Origin: an uncultured Blautia sp.
GTDB taxonomy: Bacteria > Bacillota > Clostridia > Lachnospirales > Lachnospiraceae
Assembly: GCF_937880195.1 (NCBI RefSeq)
Contig: NZ_CALFLA010000120.1
Location: 1-64,000 of the forward strand
Length of the DNA stretch: 64,000 bases
Direction of reading: 5' to 3'
The notes under the pieces were generated by a model. The model ran no database searches, had not been told where the DNA came from, and saw only the letters and a list, made by a program, of their open reading frames with translations. The translations under genes and the position numbers were made by a program. Below, piece by piece: positions 1-8,959 of this stretch (positions are counted from its first letter, which is position 1; every line of letters begins with the position of its first letter).

Positions 1-4
1 GTCA

Positions 5-997
5 TCAGCCGATCCTCCCTTCCTGAATAAATCCTGCAAGCTCTTTTGCATAATAGGTAAGATAGATCTGCACTCCTGCACGGTAAGCGCTGGCAGCCAT
101 CTCGCATACGATCTTATCTTCTTCGATCCATCCCATTTTTGCCGCTGCTTTTACCATAGCGTACTCGCCGCTGACACTGTAGGCTGCAATAGGTACGTTG
201 GTTGCTTTGTGAACCTCGGAAACCATATCCAGATAAGACATTGCCGGTTTGATCATAATGATGTCAGCGCCCTCTTCGATATCTGTCAGGGCTTCCTTCA
301 TGCCCTCTCTTCTGTTATGATAATCCATCTGGTAGCTTTTTCGGTCGCCGAAAGCCGGAGCAGAGCCTGCCGCGTCACGGAAAGGACCATAAAAAGCAGA
401 GGCATATTTAACAGCATAGGACATGATGGGAGTTTCCTTATGACCGGCTTTATCCAGACATTCACGAATAGCGCGGACACGGCCGTCCATCATATCAGAC
501 GGAGCCACCATATCTGCCCCAGCCTCCACATGGGAAAGAGCTGTTTTAGAAAGAAGCTCTAAAGTCGCGTCATTTTCTACCTCATGGCCGCAAAGCACTC
601 CGCAGTGGCCGTGGGAAGTATACTCGCACATGCAGACATCTGTAATATAATACATATCAGGAAAACGTTTTTTTGCTTCACGGAGCGCTTTCTGGACAAT
701 GCCGTCCTGCGCATAAGCGCCGCTTCCCAACTCATCTTTGTGATCCGGGATTCCAAACAGCATTACGCTTGACACTCCTGCTTTTGAAAGATTCTCCAGT
801 TCATAAGGAAGCTGGTCCACACTGTAGCGGAACTGTCCTTCCATAGACGGAATTTCTTCCTTAATATTATTCCCCTCACGGACAAATAAAGGATAGATCA
901 GCGAGGATTTGTCAATCCTTGTCTCTCTCACCATTTTTCTCAGTGTTTCGCTGCCTCTCAGTCTTCTTGGTCTTTGGATTAAATCCATTCTGCTCAC
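5..997 (-). CDS. hemB: Porphobilinogen synthase (5-aminolevulinate dehydratase)
   Basis: Condenses two 5-aminolevulinate molecules to porphobilinogen, a cytosolic step of tetrapyrrole synthesis. At 330 aa it has normal family length. Visible signatures are the zinc-site cysteines C122, C124 and C132 in VCMCEYTSHGHCG, and the two active-site lysines at about K197 (YAVKYAS) and K250 (IMIKPAMSYLD, the Schiff-base lysine). It is the last gene of the hem operon. I keep a GTG start that overlaps the TGA of cobA-hemD, because an AAAGGA ribosome site lies about 6 nt upstream; an ATG three codons later is the alternative. The family call is secure and the zinc-type active site is read directly from the sequence. 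Confidence 0.96.
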   Translation of the reverse strand: MSRMDLIQRPRRLRGSETLRKMVRETRIDKSSLIYPLFVREGNNIKEEIPSMEGQFRYSVDQLPYELENLSKAGVSSVMLFGIPDHKDELGSGAYAQDGIVQKALREAKKRFPDMYYITDVCMCEYTSHGHCGVLCGHEVENDATLELLSKTALSHVEAGADMVAPSDMMDGRVRAIRECLDKAGHKETPIMSYAVKYASAFYGPFRDAAGSAPAFGDRKSYQMDYHNRREGMKEALTDIEEGADIIMIKPAMSYLDMVSEVHKATNVPIAAYSVSGEYAMVKAAAKMGWIEEDKIVCEMAASAYRAGVQIYLTYYAKELAGFIQEGRIG

Positions 998-2508
998 TCT
1001 CTTTCCTTTTTTTCTTTTATTTCTTCTACCAGCTGGATCAATTCCTCAATGGTAGCTTTTTTCGCCATATATGTTTCCATTCCAAAAGCGTCTGCCGCCG
1101 CCTTTGTCTGTTTTCCAATACAGGCAGCGGTAAGTCCTTTGCAGTCTGCTCCTTCCACGCTTTCTGCAAAGCCCTTTACAGTAGATGCACTTGTAAATAC
1201 CACACAGTCAATATGATGCTCTTCAATCTCTTTTTTTATGTCGATCAGGCGGCTTGTTTCATAAACTGTCTCATATGTAGGAATATCGTCCACTATGCCG
1301 CCGACTTCCTCCATCTGTCTTACCATATTTTCATTTCCCTTCAAAGCTCTTGGAAGAAGGACTCTTTCTCCCTCTTTCAACTGCTCTGCAAGGGCTTTTC
1401 CCAGACAGTCTCCATCGTAAATCTCAGGTATCAGATCCACCAGAAGGCCTTTGTCTTCCAGTATCTTCCTGGTTCCCTCTCCAATGGCTGCAATCTTCAG
1501 ACCGAAAAGGCTGCGGATATCTGTGCGATGCTTTTTCAGCTCCTCAAAAAAGATCTCCGCACCTGTGGGACTGGTAAATACCGCCCACTGATACCTTCTG
1601 ATCTCATCCAGCGCCTGATACAATCTCTTCTGATCCTCTAAAGCCTTTGTCTGAATAGAAGGAAGCTCCAGAACCTCCGCTCCTTTTTTTCTGAGAAGCT
1701 CTGTTGTTCTTGAGCTTCTGTTTTTTGGTCTGGTCACAAGAACCTTCCAGCCCATCAGGGGAAGTCTTTCATACCAGCCAAATTCCTCTGACAGGGCGCA
1801 GACCTTTCCTACCACAATAATGGCCGGAGTTTCAATTCCCTGACGCTTTACCTCTTCTTCCAGCGTACTTACTGTGGCGACGATTTTTTTCTGTCCTGCC
1901 GTAGTTCCCTTCTGGAGAATAGCCGCTGGCATTTCCGGGTCTATTCCCCCCTCCAAAAGCCCCTGACAGATATCGTGAAGAGCTGCCACGCCCATAAGGA
2001 ATACCAGAGTTCCTTTTGTCTGTACAAGAGCCTGAAAATCAATGTCATATTTCTTTCCTGCTCTTCTGTGTCCTGTAATAATATGAAGAGAAGAACAGAA
2101 ATCACGGTGTGTTACTGGGATTCCATTATATGCAGGAACTGCAAGGGAAGAGGTAACGCCTGGAACTACTTCGTAGGGAATCCCATGTTCTGTAAGAAGC
2201 TCCAACTCCTCTCCGCCTCTTCCAAAAAGGAATGGGTCTCCGCCTTTTAACCGGACTACCCGGTATCCTTTTTGCGCCTCTTTAAGAAGCACCTGGTTAA
2301 TCTCTTCCTGGGGAAGTGTATGCTTATCTGCCCTCTTGCCTACATAGATCAGTCTTGCGCTGTCTGGAATTTTTGTAAGGACTCCCTGGCCTACCAGGCT
2401 GTCATAAACAACAACTTCCGCCTGATCCAAAACCTCCTGGCCCTTTAATGTAAAAAGTCCTGCGTCTCCCGGACCTGCGCCTACCAGCCATACTTTTCCA
2501 ACACTCAT
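994..2508 (-). CDS. cobA-hemD: Fused uroporphyrinogen-III C-methyltransferase / uroporphyrinogen-III synthase
   Basis: Bifunctional 504 aa enzyme. The N-terminal part (about 1-245) is a SAM uroporphyrinogen-III methyltransferase with GAGPGD near residue 10 and the KGGDPFLFGRGGEE motif; it makes precorrin-2. The C-terminal part (about 250-500) is a HemD-type uroporphyrinogen-III synthase, starting near WKVLVTRPKNRS. The fusion therefore closes the ring and then diverts it toward siroheme and cobalamin. This arrangement is common in Clostridia. Its ATG overlaps the end of hemC and its stop overlaps the start of hemB, which suggests translational coupling. The domain order is seen directly; the flux toward corrinoids is inferred from the nearby precorrin-2 dehydrogenase and the cbiK gene about 7 kb away. 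Confidence 0.95.
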   Translation of the reverse strand: MSVGKVWLVGAGPGDAGLFTLKGQEVLDQAEVVVYDSLVGQGVLTKIPDSARLIYVGKRADKHTLPQEEINQVLLKEAQKGYRVVRLKGGDPFLFGRGGEELELLTEHGIPYEVVPGVTSSLAVPAYNGIPVTHRDFCSSLHIITGHRRAGKKYDIDFQALVQTKGTLVFLMGVAALHDICQGLLEGGIDPEMPAAILQKGTTAGQKKIVATVSTLEEEVKRQGIETPAIIVVGKVCALSEEFGWYERLPLMGWKVLVTRPKNRSSRTTELLRKKGAEVLELPSIQTKALEDQKRLYQALDEIRRYQWAVFTSPTGAEIFFEELKKHRTDIRSLFGLKIAAIGEGTRKILEDKGLLVDLIPEIYDGDCLGKALAEQLKEGERVLLPRALKGNENMVRQMEEVGGIVDDIPTYETVYETSRLIDIKKEIEEHHIDCVVFTSASTVKGFAESVEGADCKGLTAACIGKQTKAAADAFGMETYMAKKATIEELIQLVEEIKEKKERE

Positions 2509-3407
2509 ACTGTCTCTCCTTTTTCCATGGATTCTTTCAGGCGTCTGGCAAGAGCGATTCCAAGCTCACAGGCCTTTGAAGCCTCTCCTTCGATCTCGCC
2601 TTTGATATAGGAGCCGTCTTCCTCCCTGTAATAAAGTCCACGGAGCAAAAGCCTGTCTCCCTGCACTTCTCCATATGCTGCTACCGGAGAAGTACATCCT
2701 CCGTCCAGATATCTGACGTATGCTCTTTCCGCTTCTGCACAGATTCCAGCTTCCCTATCCCCGTATCCTTTAAGACAGGAATAATCTTCGCCCCTGCGTC
2801 CCTGAACTGCTAAGATCCCCTGCCCTGCTGCCGGAAGAATCTCCTCTACAGTAAAATAACGGCTGATTCTCTGTTCCAGACCAAGACGTTTCAATCCTGC
2901 CGCTGCAAGGATCAGTCCTGAATATTCTCCCTCGTCCAGTTTACGAAGTCTTGTCTGAAGATTTCCCCTGATACTTTTTACTTCCATATCTGGATAAAGA
3001 CTGGCAAGCTGCAGGGTTCTTCGAAGGCTGGAACATCCCAGAGGCTTATTCCTATCAAGTTCACTGACGCCTTTTGGCAGTACCAGAACGTCCCTTGGGT
3101 CCTCTCTTTTGGAAAAAGCAAGAAGAGGAAGCTCTTCTGGGACTTCCATAGGCATATCCTTCAGGCTGTGAACAGAAATATCTGATCTTCTGTCCAAAAG
3201 GGCAAGATCCAATTCTTTTACAAAAAGTCCCTTGCCGCCTATCTTGTCCAGAGTACGGTCAAGGATCTTATCGCCTGTAGTTTTCATTGTCAGGATTTCC
3301 GTCTCTAATTCAGAGTGGTTTTTGTTAAGAAAATCCTGCACCATTTCGCTTTGCAGCACTGCAAGTCTGCTTTCTCTGCTTCCGATGACCAGCTTATTCT
3401 TCGTCAT
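2505..3407 (-). CDS. hemC: Hydroxymethylbilane synthase (porphobilinogen deaminase)
   Basis: Polymerises four porphobilinogens into hydroxymethylbilane. The protein is 300 aa, typical of the family. It begins with the expected GSRESRLAVLQ segment, carries the KTTGDKI and HSLKDMP motifs, and has the dipyrromethane-cofactor cysteine at about C238 in LDGGCTSPVAAY. The start overlaps the 3' end of the precorrin-2 dehydrogenase gene by 14 nt and the stop overlaps the ATG of cobA-hemD, so it is an inner gene of a tightly packed operon. No oddities are seen in the sequence. Confidence 0.96.
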   Translation of the reverse strand: MTKNKLVIGSRESRLAVLQSEMVQDFLNKNHSELETEILTMKTTGDKILDRTLDKIGGKGLFVKELDLALLDRRSDISVHSLKDMPMEVPEELPLLAFSKREDPRDVLVLPKGVSELDRNKPLGCSSLRRTLQLASLYPDMEVKSIRGNLQTRLRKLDEGEYSGLILAAAGLKRLGLEQRISRYFTVEEILPAAGQGILAVQGRRGEDYSCLKGYGDREAGICAEAERAYVRYLDGGCTSPVAAYGEVQGDRLLLRGLYYREEDGSYIKGEIEGEASKACELGIALARRLKESMEKGETV

Positions 3408-3873
3408 TTTCTGCGCTTTCCTCCATAGCTTCCTGAATAGCGATTCTGACTTTTTTTGCCCTTTTGTGATCCAGTCCGCTGGCAGTCACTCCCACAACCA
3501 GTTCATCCTTCATATAAATTCCGGGAAAATAAAAGTCACATTTATTTTTGTCGTCTGCAATATTTACATAAATGCCTTCTTCCTTACAGACACGATAGAT
3601 TTCATCATTTAATTTCCAATCGTTTGTAGCCGCGATCACCATATAGGCCATCTGAAAATCAGTCCGTTTCACAGGCCGGGTAATCAGATTCACATATCCT
3701 GTTTTTCCAAGTTCCTGAAGTTCTGCCGTACATCTGGGAGCGATGGCAGTCACATTTCTTGTAAACTGGAGAAGAGTTTTTACTCTGCGTGTGGCAATGT
3801 TCCCACCGCCCACAACCACCACCTGCTTATCTGACAGATCTACAAACATGGGAAAATATCTTTTATTCTTCAT
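3394..3873 (-). CDS. Precorrin-2 dehydrogenase / sirohydrochlorin ferrochelatase-like (Met8/SirC type)
   Basis: NAD-dependent oxidation of precorrin-2 to sirohydrochlorin, the branch point for siroheme and anaerobic cobalamin. The product is about 159 aa. It starts with a Rossmann fold (VVVVGGGNIATRRV) and contains the VIAATND and CDFYFPG segments typical of the CysG N-terminal / SirC family. I chose the ATG at 3873 rather than one eight codons upstream because GGAG lies about 8 nt before it. The gene overlaps the 3' end of hemA. It is shorter than yeast Met8 and may only be a dehydrogenase, with metal insertion done by CbiK or another chelatase; that split is inference. Confidence 0.88.
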   Translation of the reverse strand: MKNKRYFPMFVDLSDKQVVVVGGGNIATRRVKTLLQFTRNVTAIAPRCTAELQELGKTGYVNLITRPVKRTDFQMAYMVIAATNDWKLNDEIYRVCKEEGIYVNIADDKNKCDFYFPGIYMKDELVVGVTASGLDHKRAKKVRIAIQEAMEESAENDEE

Positions 3874-5092
3874 ACAATTTCTCCAATCCTGCCACACATT
3901 CCAGGAATGCCTCCTGATTCAGGCTGTCCCGAAGCCCAAAAATCAGCTTATTTACCACCTTCCCGGCAGCTGCGTCCACTGCCTCCAGAAGTTTTTGTCT
4001 GTCTTCCTGTTCCATAGGCGTTTTTTTCAGTATCTTTTCAATGCGAAGGTTAAAATCCTCCACCGCGTCTTCCCTGATCTCCTGTATTCTGGGGATCACA
4101 TCACGACCTTCCATCCACTGGTAAAATTCATCCATCTGATCTAAAACGATCTGATCTGCTTTTTTGATGCTTTTTTCCTGCTCCGGTGAAATTCCTCCTG
4201 AACGGAAGCTGTCCATATCATAAAGGGTAATCCCCTCTCTTCCTGAAAGGGCAGGATCAATATCCCTGGGCACAGCCAGATCCAGAAGGACCAAAGGTTT
4301 CTCGCAGAAAATTTGGCGAAAATCTTCTTCTTTTAAAGTAAAATTAGGACTTGCCGTTGCGCTGACCACCAGATCGCACTCAGGCAGATAATCCATGCGC
4401 TCTCCATAGTGAATCCTGCGGCAGCCTTCCGGGATTTCTACAATCCCGCTTCTGTACTGGCGGACTGTAACCGTTACGTCGCCGCCTGCCTGACGAAGGG
4501 TCTGGGCGGCGACCTTTCCCATTTCTCCATTTCCGATAACCATACAAGTCTTTCCCTTTACGTCATATCCTTCTTCTTTTAATGAACGAAGAGCCTGATG
4601 GATCACAGAGGGATTTCCATGGGCCAGGGGAACCTCTGTCTTGATCTTTTTGCCTGCAGTTGCCGCCATACGGAAAAGAACCTCCAACACACTGTCCGAG
4701 GCAAAATGTTCTCTGGCAAAGTTCAGGGCATCCTTGATCTGTGTAAGTATCTGATCTTCCCCGAGAATCTGGGATTTCAGCCCTCCCGCCAGATGGAACA
4801 GGTGGCTCACCGCCTCCCTGTCCCTTCTTATGATAAAATATTTTTCATAGGAAGCTTCCCTGACGCCTTTCAGTTCACAAAGGCACTGATACAGGGACAG
4901 CTCCTGATCTTCTTCATGACTTGCCCAGATTTCCAGGCGGTTGCAGGTAGAAAGTATCACACAGCCATGGATGCCTGATTTTTCTTTCAGCCTCTCCATA
5001 GCTTCTCCTGCATTTTTTTTGGTAAAGGCAAACAATGCCCTTATATCAACCGGCGCGCGGTCGTGGTCTATTCCAATCATGGAAATCGTCAT
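3863..5092 (-). CDS. hemA: Glutamyl-tRNA reductase
   Basis: Reduces glutamyl-tRNA(Glu) to glutamate-1-semialdehyde with NADPH, the first committed step of C5-pathway tetrapyrrole synthesis. The protein is 409 aa. The catalytic cysteine is C50 in LSTCNRLE. A GQSQILGEDQ-like segment (LKSQILGEDQI) and a Rossmann motif (VIGNGEMGKVAAQTL) follow. It is the first gene of the hem operon, with a good promoter upstream. No hemL (glutamate-1-semialdehyde aminotransferase) is present in the window, so it must be elsewhere or in the unseen flank. Confidence 0.96.
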   Translation of the reverse strand: MTISMIGIDHDRAPVDIRALFAFTKKNAGEAMERLKEKSGIHGCVILSTCNRLEIWASHEEDQELSLYQCLCELKGVREASYEKYFIIRRDREAVSHLFHLAGGLKSQILGEDQILTQIKDALNFAREHFASDSVLEVLFRMAATAGKKIKTEVPLAHGNPSVIHQALRSLKEEGYDVKGKTCMVIGNGEMGKVAAQTLRQAGGDVTVTVRQYRSGIVEIPEGCRRIHYGERMDYLPECDLVVSATASPNFTLKEEDFRQIFCEKPLVLLDLAVPRDIDPALSGREGITLYDMDSFRSGGISPEQEKSIKKADQIVLDQMDEFYQWMEGRDVIPRIQEIREDAVEDFNLRIEKILKKTPMEQEDRQKLLEAVDAAAGKVVNKLIFGLRDSLNQEAFLECVAGLEKLYEE

Positions 5093-5127
5093 AATGCTTC
5101 TCCTTTGTATAAAACATACCTTTCATT

Positions 5128-5156
5128 ATGATAAACATTACAACGTCTGATGTCAA
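5128..5156 (-). promoter_or_regulatory. Promoter of the hem operon
   Basis: On the minus strand there is TTGACA (5151-5156), a 17 nt spacer and TATCAT (5128-5133), about 36 nt before the hemA start. This is a near-consensus sigma-A promoter. The untranslated leader is short, about 30 nt, leaving no room for a cobalamin riboswitch or other large leader. Confidence 0.75.
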
Positions 5157-5181
5157 TGCTGACAGAAAATTTTCCTGAGTT

Positions 5182-5547
5182 TTACAAAGCCGCCACATTT
5201 TTTGTGGCAATGATATCCACGCCTGTTCCCGCCGCGTCTGTAAGTATCACATCTCCTATACGTACCGGGGCTTTTACCTGGATTCCCTTCAAAGCACAGA
5301 TACATGCAAAAATCTTTTCTTTTGGAATATCTGTTCTTGTTTTCACTGATACAGCTGGAATTTGTCCTCCTGTCACCATTACCGTTGTGGTAACAGTCCG
5401 CACCGGCACCGTCACTTCTTTTTCTCCGTAAATTTTTCCTTTTTTACAGGTATTTCCTTGTACAGAAACAACTTTTTTCTCACTGATCCGCACTGTCAGG
5501 GAGCAGCCCATAGGACAGCCGATACAGGTCAGGTGTTTTTCCTCCAT
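5182..5547 (-). CDS. DUF1667 protein of a glycerol-3-phosphate oxidation module
   Basis: A 121 aa protein with an N-terminal cysteine cluster (CIGCPMGC) and a later CKKG, a pattern that could hold an iron-sulfur cluster or metal. It is recognisable as the DUF1667 family, which commonly follows a GlpA-like dehydrogenase and an FAD/NAD oxidoreductase in Firmicutes. That order is seen here, with only a 3 nt gap to the gene upstream. Its exact role is not established. A small electron-transfer or assembly subunit is the natural inference. The start has a clear GAGGAGG ribosome site. Confidence 0.85.
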   Translation of the reverse strand: MEEKHLTCIGCPMGCSLTVRISEKKVVSVQGNTCKKGKIYGEKEVTVPVRTVTTTVMVTGGQIPAVSVKTRTDIPKEKIFACICALKGIQVKAPVRIGDVILTDAAGTGVDIIATKNVAAL

Positions 5548-5550
5548 TTT

Positions 5551-6831
5551 TTATGCCTCCTCTATTTTAACAGTAATCTCTTTCAAACCAGGAAACTCCT
5601 GAAACATTTCTTTTTTGAGAATCAACTCTTCCATTTCTCCCGGCGCCAGATAAGGCCTTTTTTTACGGATTACTCTCTTTTCTCCAAACCAGGCTTCCAC
5701 ATAAGAGTTTTTGTATACCCGGCCTACCCGGAAACGCACCTTAAGGCTGTCCGGCATATGATCCGGACGGATCACAGAAGGAACCGTATAACGCACTCCC
5801 TCACCTGGAATCAGCTCTGTCCTTTTTTCTTCTTTTATCTGATTTTCAGTTCTCTCTTTTTTGCGGATCACATATTCTGCTGCCCGCTGTCCTGCTGTTT
5901 CTGCCTCCTCAGAAACATAATCCACCAGATCGTGAACATGAAGTACGTTTCCGCAAGCAAATACGCCCTCAATATTTGTCTCCAGTTCTTCATTAACCAG
6001 AGGACCGGAAGTAACTGGATTCAGGCAGACTCCCATCCCCCTGGACAGTTCGTTTTCCGGGATCAGTCCCACAGAAAGAAGAAGGGTGTCACAGGAGTAT
6101 TCTTCTTCTGTTCCCGGTATGGGTTTTCCTTTTTCGTCCACCTGGATAAGGGTAACGCCTTCTACCCGCTCCTTTCCTTTAATATCTGCTACCGTATGAC
6201 TTAATTTTAATGGAATGCCATAATCGTCAAGACACTGGACAATATTTCTTTTCAGTCCGCCGGAGTAAGGCATCAGCTCTGCTACCACCTTGACCTTTGC
6301 TCCCTCCAAAGTCATTCTTCTTGCCATAATAAGCCCGATATCACCGGAACCTAAGATCACCGCTTCCCGTCCGGGAAGATATCCTTCTATATTTACAAGC
6401 CTCTGGGCGGTTCCTGCAGAAAAAATACCTGCAGGACGGTATCCTGGAATATTCAAAGCGCCTCTGGACCGTTCTCTGCATCCCATTGCCAGAATGACTG
6501 CCTCTGCTTTGATTTCCATAAGACCCTTATGACGGTTCAAAGCCGTCACTATTTTTTGGGGACTGATATCCATAACCATGGTATTCAGCCTGTATTCGAT
6601 CCCAAGCTCTCTAACCTTATCAATATACCTTCCTGCATATTCCGGTCCTGTCAGTTCCTCCTTAAAAGTATGAAGGCCGAATCCGTTGTGTATACACTGA
6701 TTCAGGATTCCTCCAAGCTCTCCGTCTCTTTCCAGGATCAGAATATGAGAAACTCCTGCTTTTTTCGCCGCGGCTGCTGCTGCAAGCCCTGCCGGGCCTC
6801 CTCCTATAATGACAATATCATATACTTCCAT
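5551..6831 (-). CDS. NAD(P)/FAD-dependent oxidoreductase (second gene of GlpA-type module)
   Basis: A 426 aa flavoprotein with two dinucleotide-binding motifs: GGGPAGLAAAAAAKKAG at the N terminus for FAD, and GSGDIGLIMARRM near residue 160 for NAD(P). A CRERSRGA segment lies between them, as in thioredoxin-reductase-like and glycerol-oxidation-associated reductases. It lies 17 nt downstream of the GlpA-like gene, so the two probably form a complex that passes electrons from glycerol 3-phosphate to a soluble acceptor. The electron acceptor cannot be read from the sequence. The start is supported by GAGGGGAG. Confidence 0.88.
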   Translation of the reverse strand: MEVYDIVIIGGGPAGLAAAAAAKKAGVSHILILERDGELGGILNQCIHNGFGLHTFKEELTGPEYAGRYIDKVRELGIEYRLNTMVMDISPQKIVTALNRHKGLMEIKAEAVILAMGCRERSRGALNIPGYRPAGIFSAGTAQRLVNIEGYLPGREAVILGSGDIGLIMARRMTLEGAKVKVVAELMPYSGGLKRNIVQCLDDYGIPLKLSHTVADIKGKERVEGVTLIQVDEKGKPIPGTEEEYSCDTLLLSVGLIPENELSRGMGVCLNPVTSGPLVNEELETNIEGVFACGNVLHVHDLVDYVSEEAETAGQRAAEYVIRKKERTENQIKEEKRTELIPGEGVRYTVPSVIRPDHMPDSLKVRFRVGRVYKNSYVEAWFGEKRVIRKKRPYLAPGEMEELILKKEMFQEFPGLKEITVKIEEA

Positions 6832-6848
6832 TTTTTAGCTCCCCTCTT

Positions 6849-8285
6849 TTAAACAGTGTCCTTATTTTTTCCTTTTATGATCTGGGAGTTTCCTCCTGAC
6901 TTGGTAATCTGATCCAGGCTTACCCCCAGTTCGTCAGCCAGTATTTCCATGGTTTTTGGGGAACAGAAACCAGACTGACAGCGTCCCATACCAGCTCTGG
7001 TCCTTCTCTTTACTCCGTCTAAAGACCTGGCTCCTAAGGGGCGGCGGATAGCGTCCCTGATTTCTCCTTCTGTGATCATTTCACATCGGCAGACCATATT
7101 TCCATAAGCAGGATGATCCTGTATCAGTTTTTGATACTCTTCTTTTTTCAAAGATTTTGGATCCAGGATTCCCTTTCTTGTGGAAATAAAATCTTCCTTC
7201 TCTTTAAGCCCTAGCTTTTTGCTTAAAAAATCTGCCGCCATTTCTCCAATTGCTGGAGCGGCCGTAAGTCCGGGAGACTCAATTCCAGCGCAGTCAAAAA
7301 ATCCCGGCGCGTCTTTCGGCTCTCCTATTACAAAATCCTCTCCGTCCTCATGAGCCCGAAGTCCTGCAAAAGATGTGATCACCTGACGAAGGGGAAGATT
7401 TTTTACATTTTTTCCTGCTGTTTCCAAAACGCGGTCAAGACCTTCTTTTGTAGTATTTGTTCCTTCTTTGTCTTCCACATCTTTTGCCGTAGGACCAATC
7501 AGAAGATTTCCATGTACGGTAGGCGTTACAAGAACACCTTTGCCGTACTTTCCAGGAAGGGCAAAAATCGTCCTGGACACATGTCCTCCTGCGCTGCGGT
7601 CCAGAAGACAGTATTCTCCCCGCCTTGGCGTGATATGTAATTTATTTTTGCTTACCATATTATGAAAAACATCTGCATATACCCCTGCCGCATTGATGAC
7701 CGTCTTTGTCTCAAACACTCCTTTTGTGGTAAAAATCTCCCATCCCTTTTCTGTTTTACTGATCTTTTTTACTTCTGTATCAAACTGAAATTCCACACCG
7801 TTAGAAGCTGCGTTTTCTCCAAAGGCAATATTCATTCCAAAAGGACAGACAATTCCTGCCGACGGGGCGTACAGGGCTGCATACACCTGGTCGCTCACAT
7901 TGGGTTCCATTTTCTTTACTTCGTCTCTGTTCAGGATCTGAAGCCCTTTTACACCGTTTTTGATCCCTCTTTCATAAAGAGCCATAAGGGACGGAAATTC
8001 CTCTTCCTGAAGACAGATGACAAAAGAACCGTTTCTTTTAAATGGAAAGTCCAGTTTCTGCGCCAGTTCCTCCATCATCTGATTTCCTCTTACATTCAGT
8101 TTTGCTTTCAGCGAGCCCTCTGTGGCGTCATAGCCGGCATGGACAATGGCGCTGTTTGCTTTTGAGGTTCCGCAGCAAAGATCCTCTTCTTTTTCCAATA
8201 CACAGATTTTTGCCTGGAAGCGGGATAATTCTCTTGCACAGGCAGCGCCTGTTACTCCTGCGCCAATAATGATCACATCATACAT
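6849..8285 (-). CDS. GlpA-like FAD-dependent glycerol-3-phosphate dehydrogenase with [2Fe-2S] domain
   Basis: A 478 aa protein. Residues 1 to about 370 form a D-amino-acid-oxidase/GlpA fold, with the FAD motif GAGVTGAACARELSRF at the start. The C-terminal part is a BFD-like [2Fe-2S] domain (MVCRCEMITEGEI followed by CQSGFC). Family knowledge points to oxidation of glycerol 3-phosphate to dihydroxyacetone phosphate without a quinone. The two downstream genes complete the usual three-gene module. Substrate specificity is inferred, since related DAO proteins oxidise other 2-hydroxy acids. A hairpin with a T-run lies just upstream (8315-8365) and may control expression. Confidence 0.87.
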   Translation of the reverse strand: MYDVIIIGAGVTGAACARELSRFQAKICVLEKEEDLCCGTSKANSAIVHAGYDATEGSLKAKLNVRGNQMMEELAQKLDFPFKRNGSFVICLQEEEFPSLMALYERGIKNGVKGLQILNRDEVKKMEPNVSDQVYAALYAPSAGIVCPFGMNIAFGENAASNGVEFQFDTEVKKISKTEKGWEIFTTKGVFETKTVINAAGVYADVFHNMVSKNKLHITPRRGEYCLLDRSAGGHVSRTIFALPGKYGKGVLVTPTVHGNLLIGPTAKDVEDKEGTNTTKEGLDRVLETAGKNVKNLPLRQVITSFAGLRAHEDGEDFVIGEPKDAPGFFDCAGIESPGLTAAPAIGEMAADFLSKKLGLKEKEDFISTRKGILDPKSLKKEEYQKLIQDHPAYGNMVCRCEMITEGEIRDAIRRPLGARSLDGVKRRTRAGMGRCQSGFCSPKTMEILADELGVSLDQITKSGGNSQIIKGKNKDTV

Positions 8286-8314
8286 ATTTATTTTCCCCTT
8301 TTTATTTTTTAATA

Positions 8315-8365
8315 GAAAAAATGCCTGACAAATAAACGCATATCATATGCGATATCTGTCAGGCT
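8315..8365 (-). terminator. Terminator of rrf2 or attenuator of the glpA module
   Basis: The outer stem is GCCTGACA/TGTCAGGC (8323-8330 with 8357-8364). It encloses a second perfect hairpin, CGCATAT/ATATGCG (8337-8351). On the minus strand a run of six T follows (8316-8321). It lies 172 nt after the rrf2 stop and only about 30 nt before the glpA-like ATG, so it may end rrf2 transcription or act as a leader attenuator. Confidence 0.7.
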
Positions 8366-8437
8366 CTCTTCTCTCTTGCCAGTTCTTTATTTTGTTATAA
8401 TTTCAGGTCTGTAATCTACAGATTCTATAAAACTCTG

Positions 8438-8480
8438 CTTCCTGTTTACCTTTAAACTATTTTTACTATACCACAGGAAG
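8438..8480 (-). repeat. Inverted repeat in the rrf2-glpA intergenic region
   Basis: CTTCCTGT (8438-8445) and ACAGGAAG (8473-8480) form an 8-9 bp stem around a 27 nt A/T-rich loop. A second short inverted repeat, TCTGTA-N3-TACAGA, lies at 8408-8422. Neither is followed by a T-run. They could be mRNA structure after rrf2 or protein-binding sites for the glpA promoter; I cannot tell which. Confidence 0.45.
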
Positions 8481-8504
8481 CGCCTAAGTTCAACCGGATT
8501 TCTG

Positions 8505-8936
8505 TCAGATCACATAATTCCCTACGTCTTCTCCCTGGAATAAAAGGTCTTCCAGTGTAATATTGTCAAAATAGTCGTTGATCAGCTTATAAAAACCCTG
8601 CCACATTGCCAGGGTTTTACAGGAAGCAGCCCTTTCGCAAAGATTTATCTCATCCTCCAGACAGGCAATCGGAGCCAGAGATCCCTCTGTCAGTTTGAGG
8701 ATACTTCCTACTGTATATTCTTTTGGGCTTCTGGACAAACGATAGCCGCCGCCCTTTCCTCGAAGCGCATGTACAAACTTGTTTTTACTCAGCACAGAAA
8801 CGATTGCTTCCAGATATTTTTCTGAAACCTCCTGTCTCCTGGCAATGTCCATAAGCGGAATATATTCTCCCTGATTATGTTCTGCCAGATCCAGCATTAC
8901 GCGGATAGCATAGCGTCCTCTTGTGGATATCTTCAT
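8505..8936 (-). CDS. Rrf2-family transcriptional regulator (CymR/IscR-like)
   Basis: A 143 aa DNA-binding protein with an N-terminal winged helix (MKISTRGRYAIRVMLDLAEH) and a family-typical RGKGGGYRLSR wing. Three cysteines, C92, C100 and C106, sit in the region where IscR-type members bind an iron-sulfur cluster. Its place at the end of a cysK-metY-ttcA-like gene string suggests it controls cysteine or sulfur supply in the manner of CymR. The regulatory target is inferred from context; a matching palindrome exists at the cysK promoter. Whether it senses a cluster or CysK cannot be settled from sequence. Confidence 0.9.
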   Translation of the reverse strand: MKISTRGRYAIRVMLDLAEHNQGEYIPLMDIARRQEVSEKYLEAIVSVLSKNKFVHALRGKGGGYRLSRSPKEYTVGSILKLTEGSLAPIACLEDEINLCERAASCKTLAMWQGFYKLINDYFDNITLEDLLFQGEDVGNYVI

Positions 8937-8959
8937 TTAAACAGCCTCTTTTCTCTATT

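Noticed and set aside
5093..5181. Cobalamin riboswitch in front of the hem operon
   Set aside because: The promoter is only about 36 nt before hemA, leaving too short a leader, and no B12-box-like sequence was seen.
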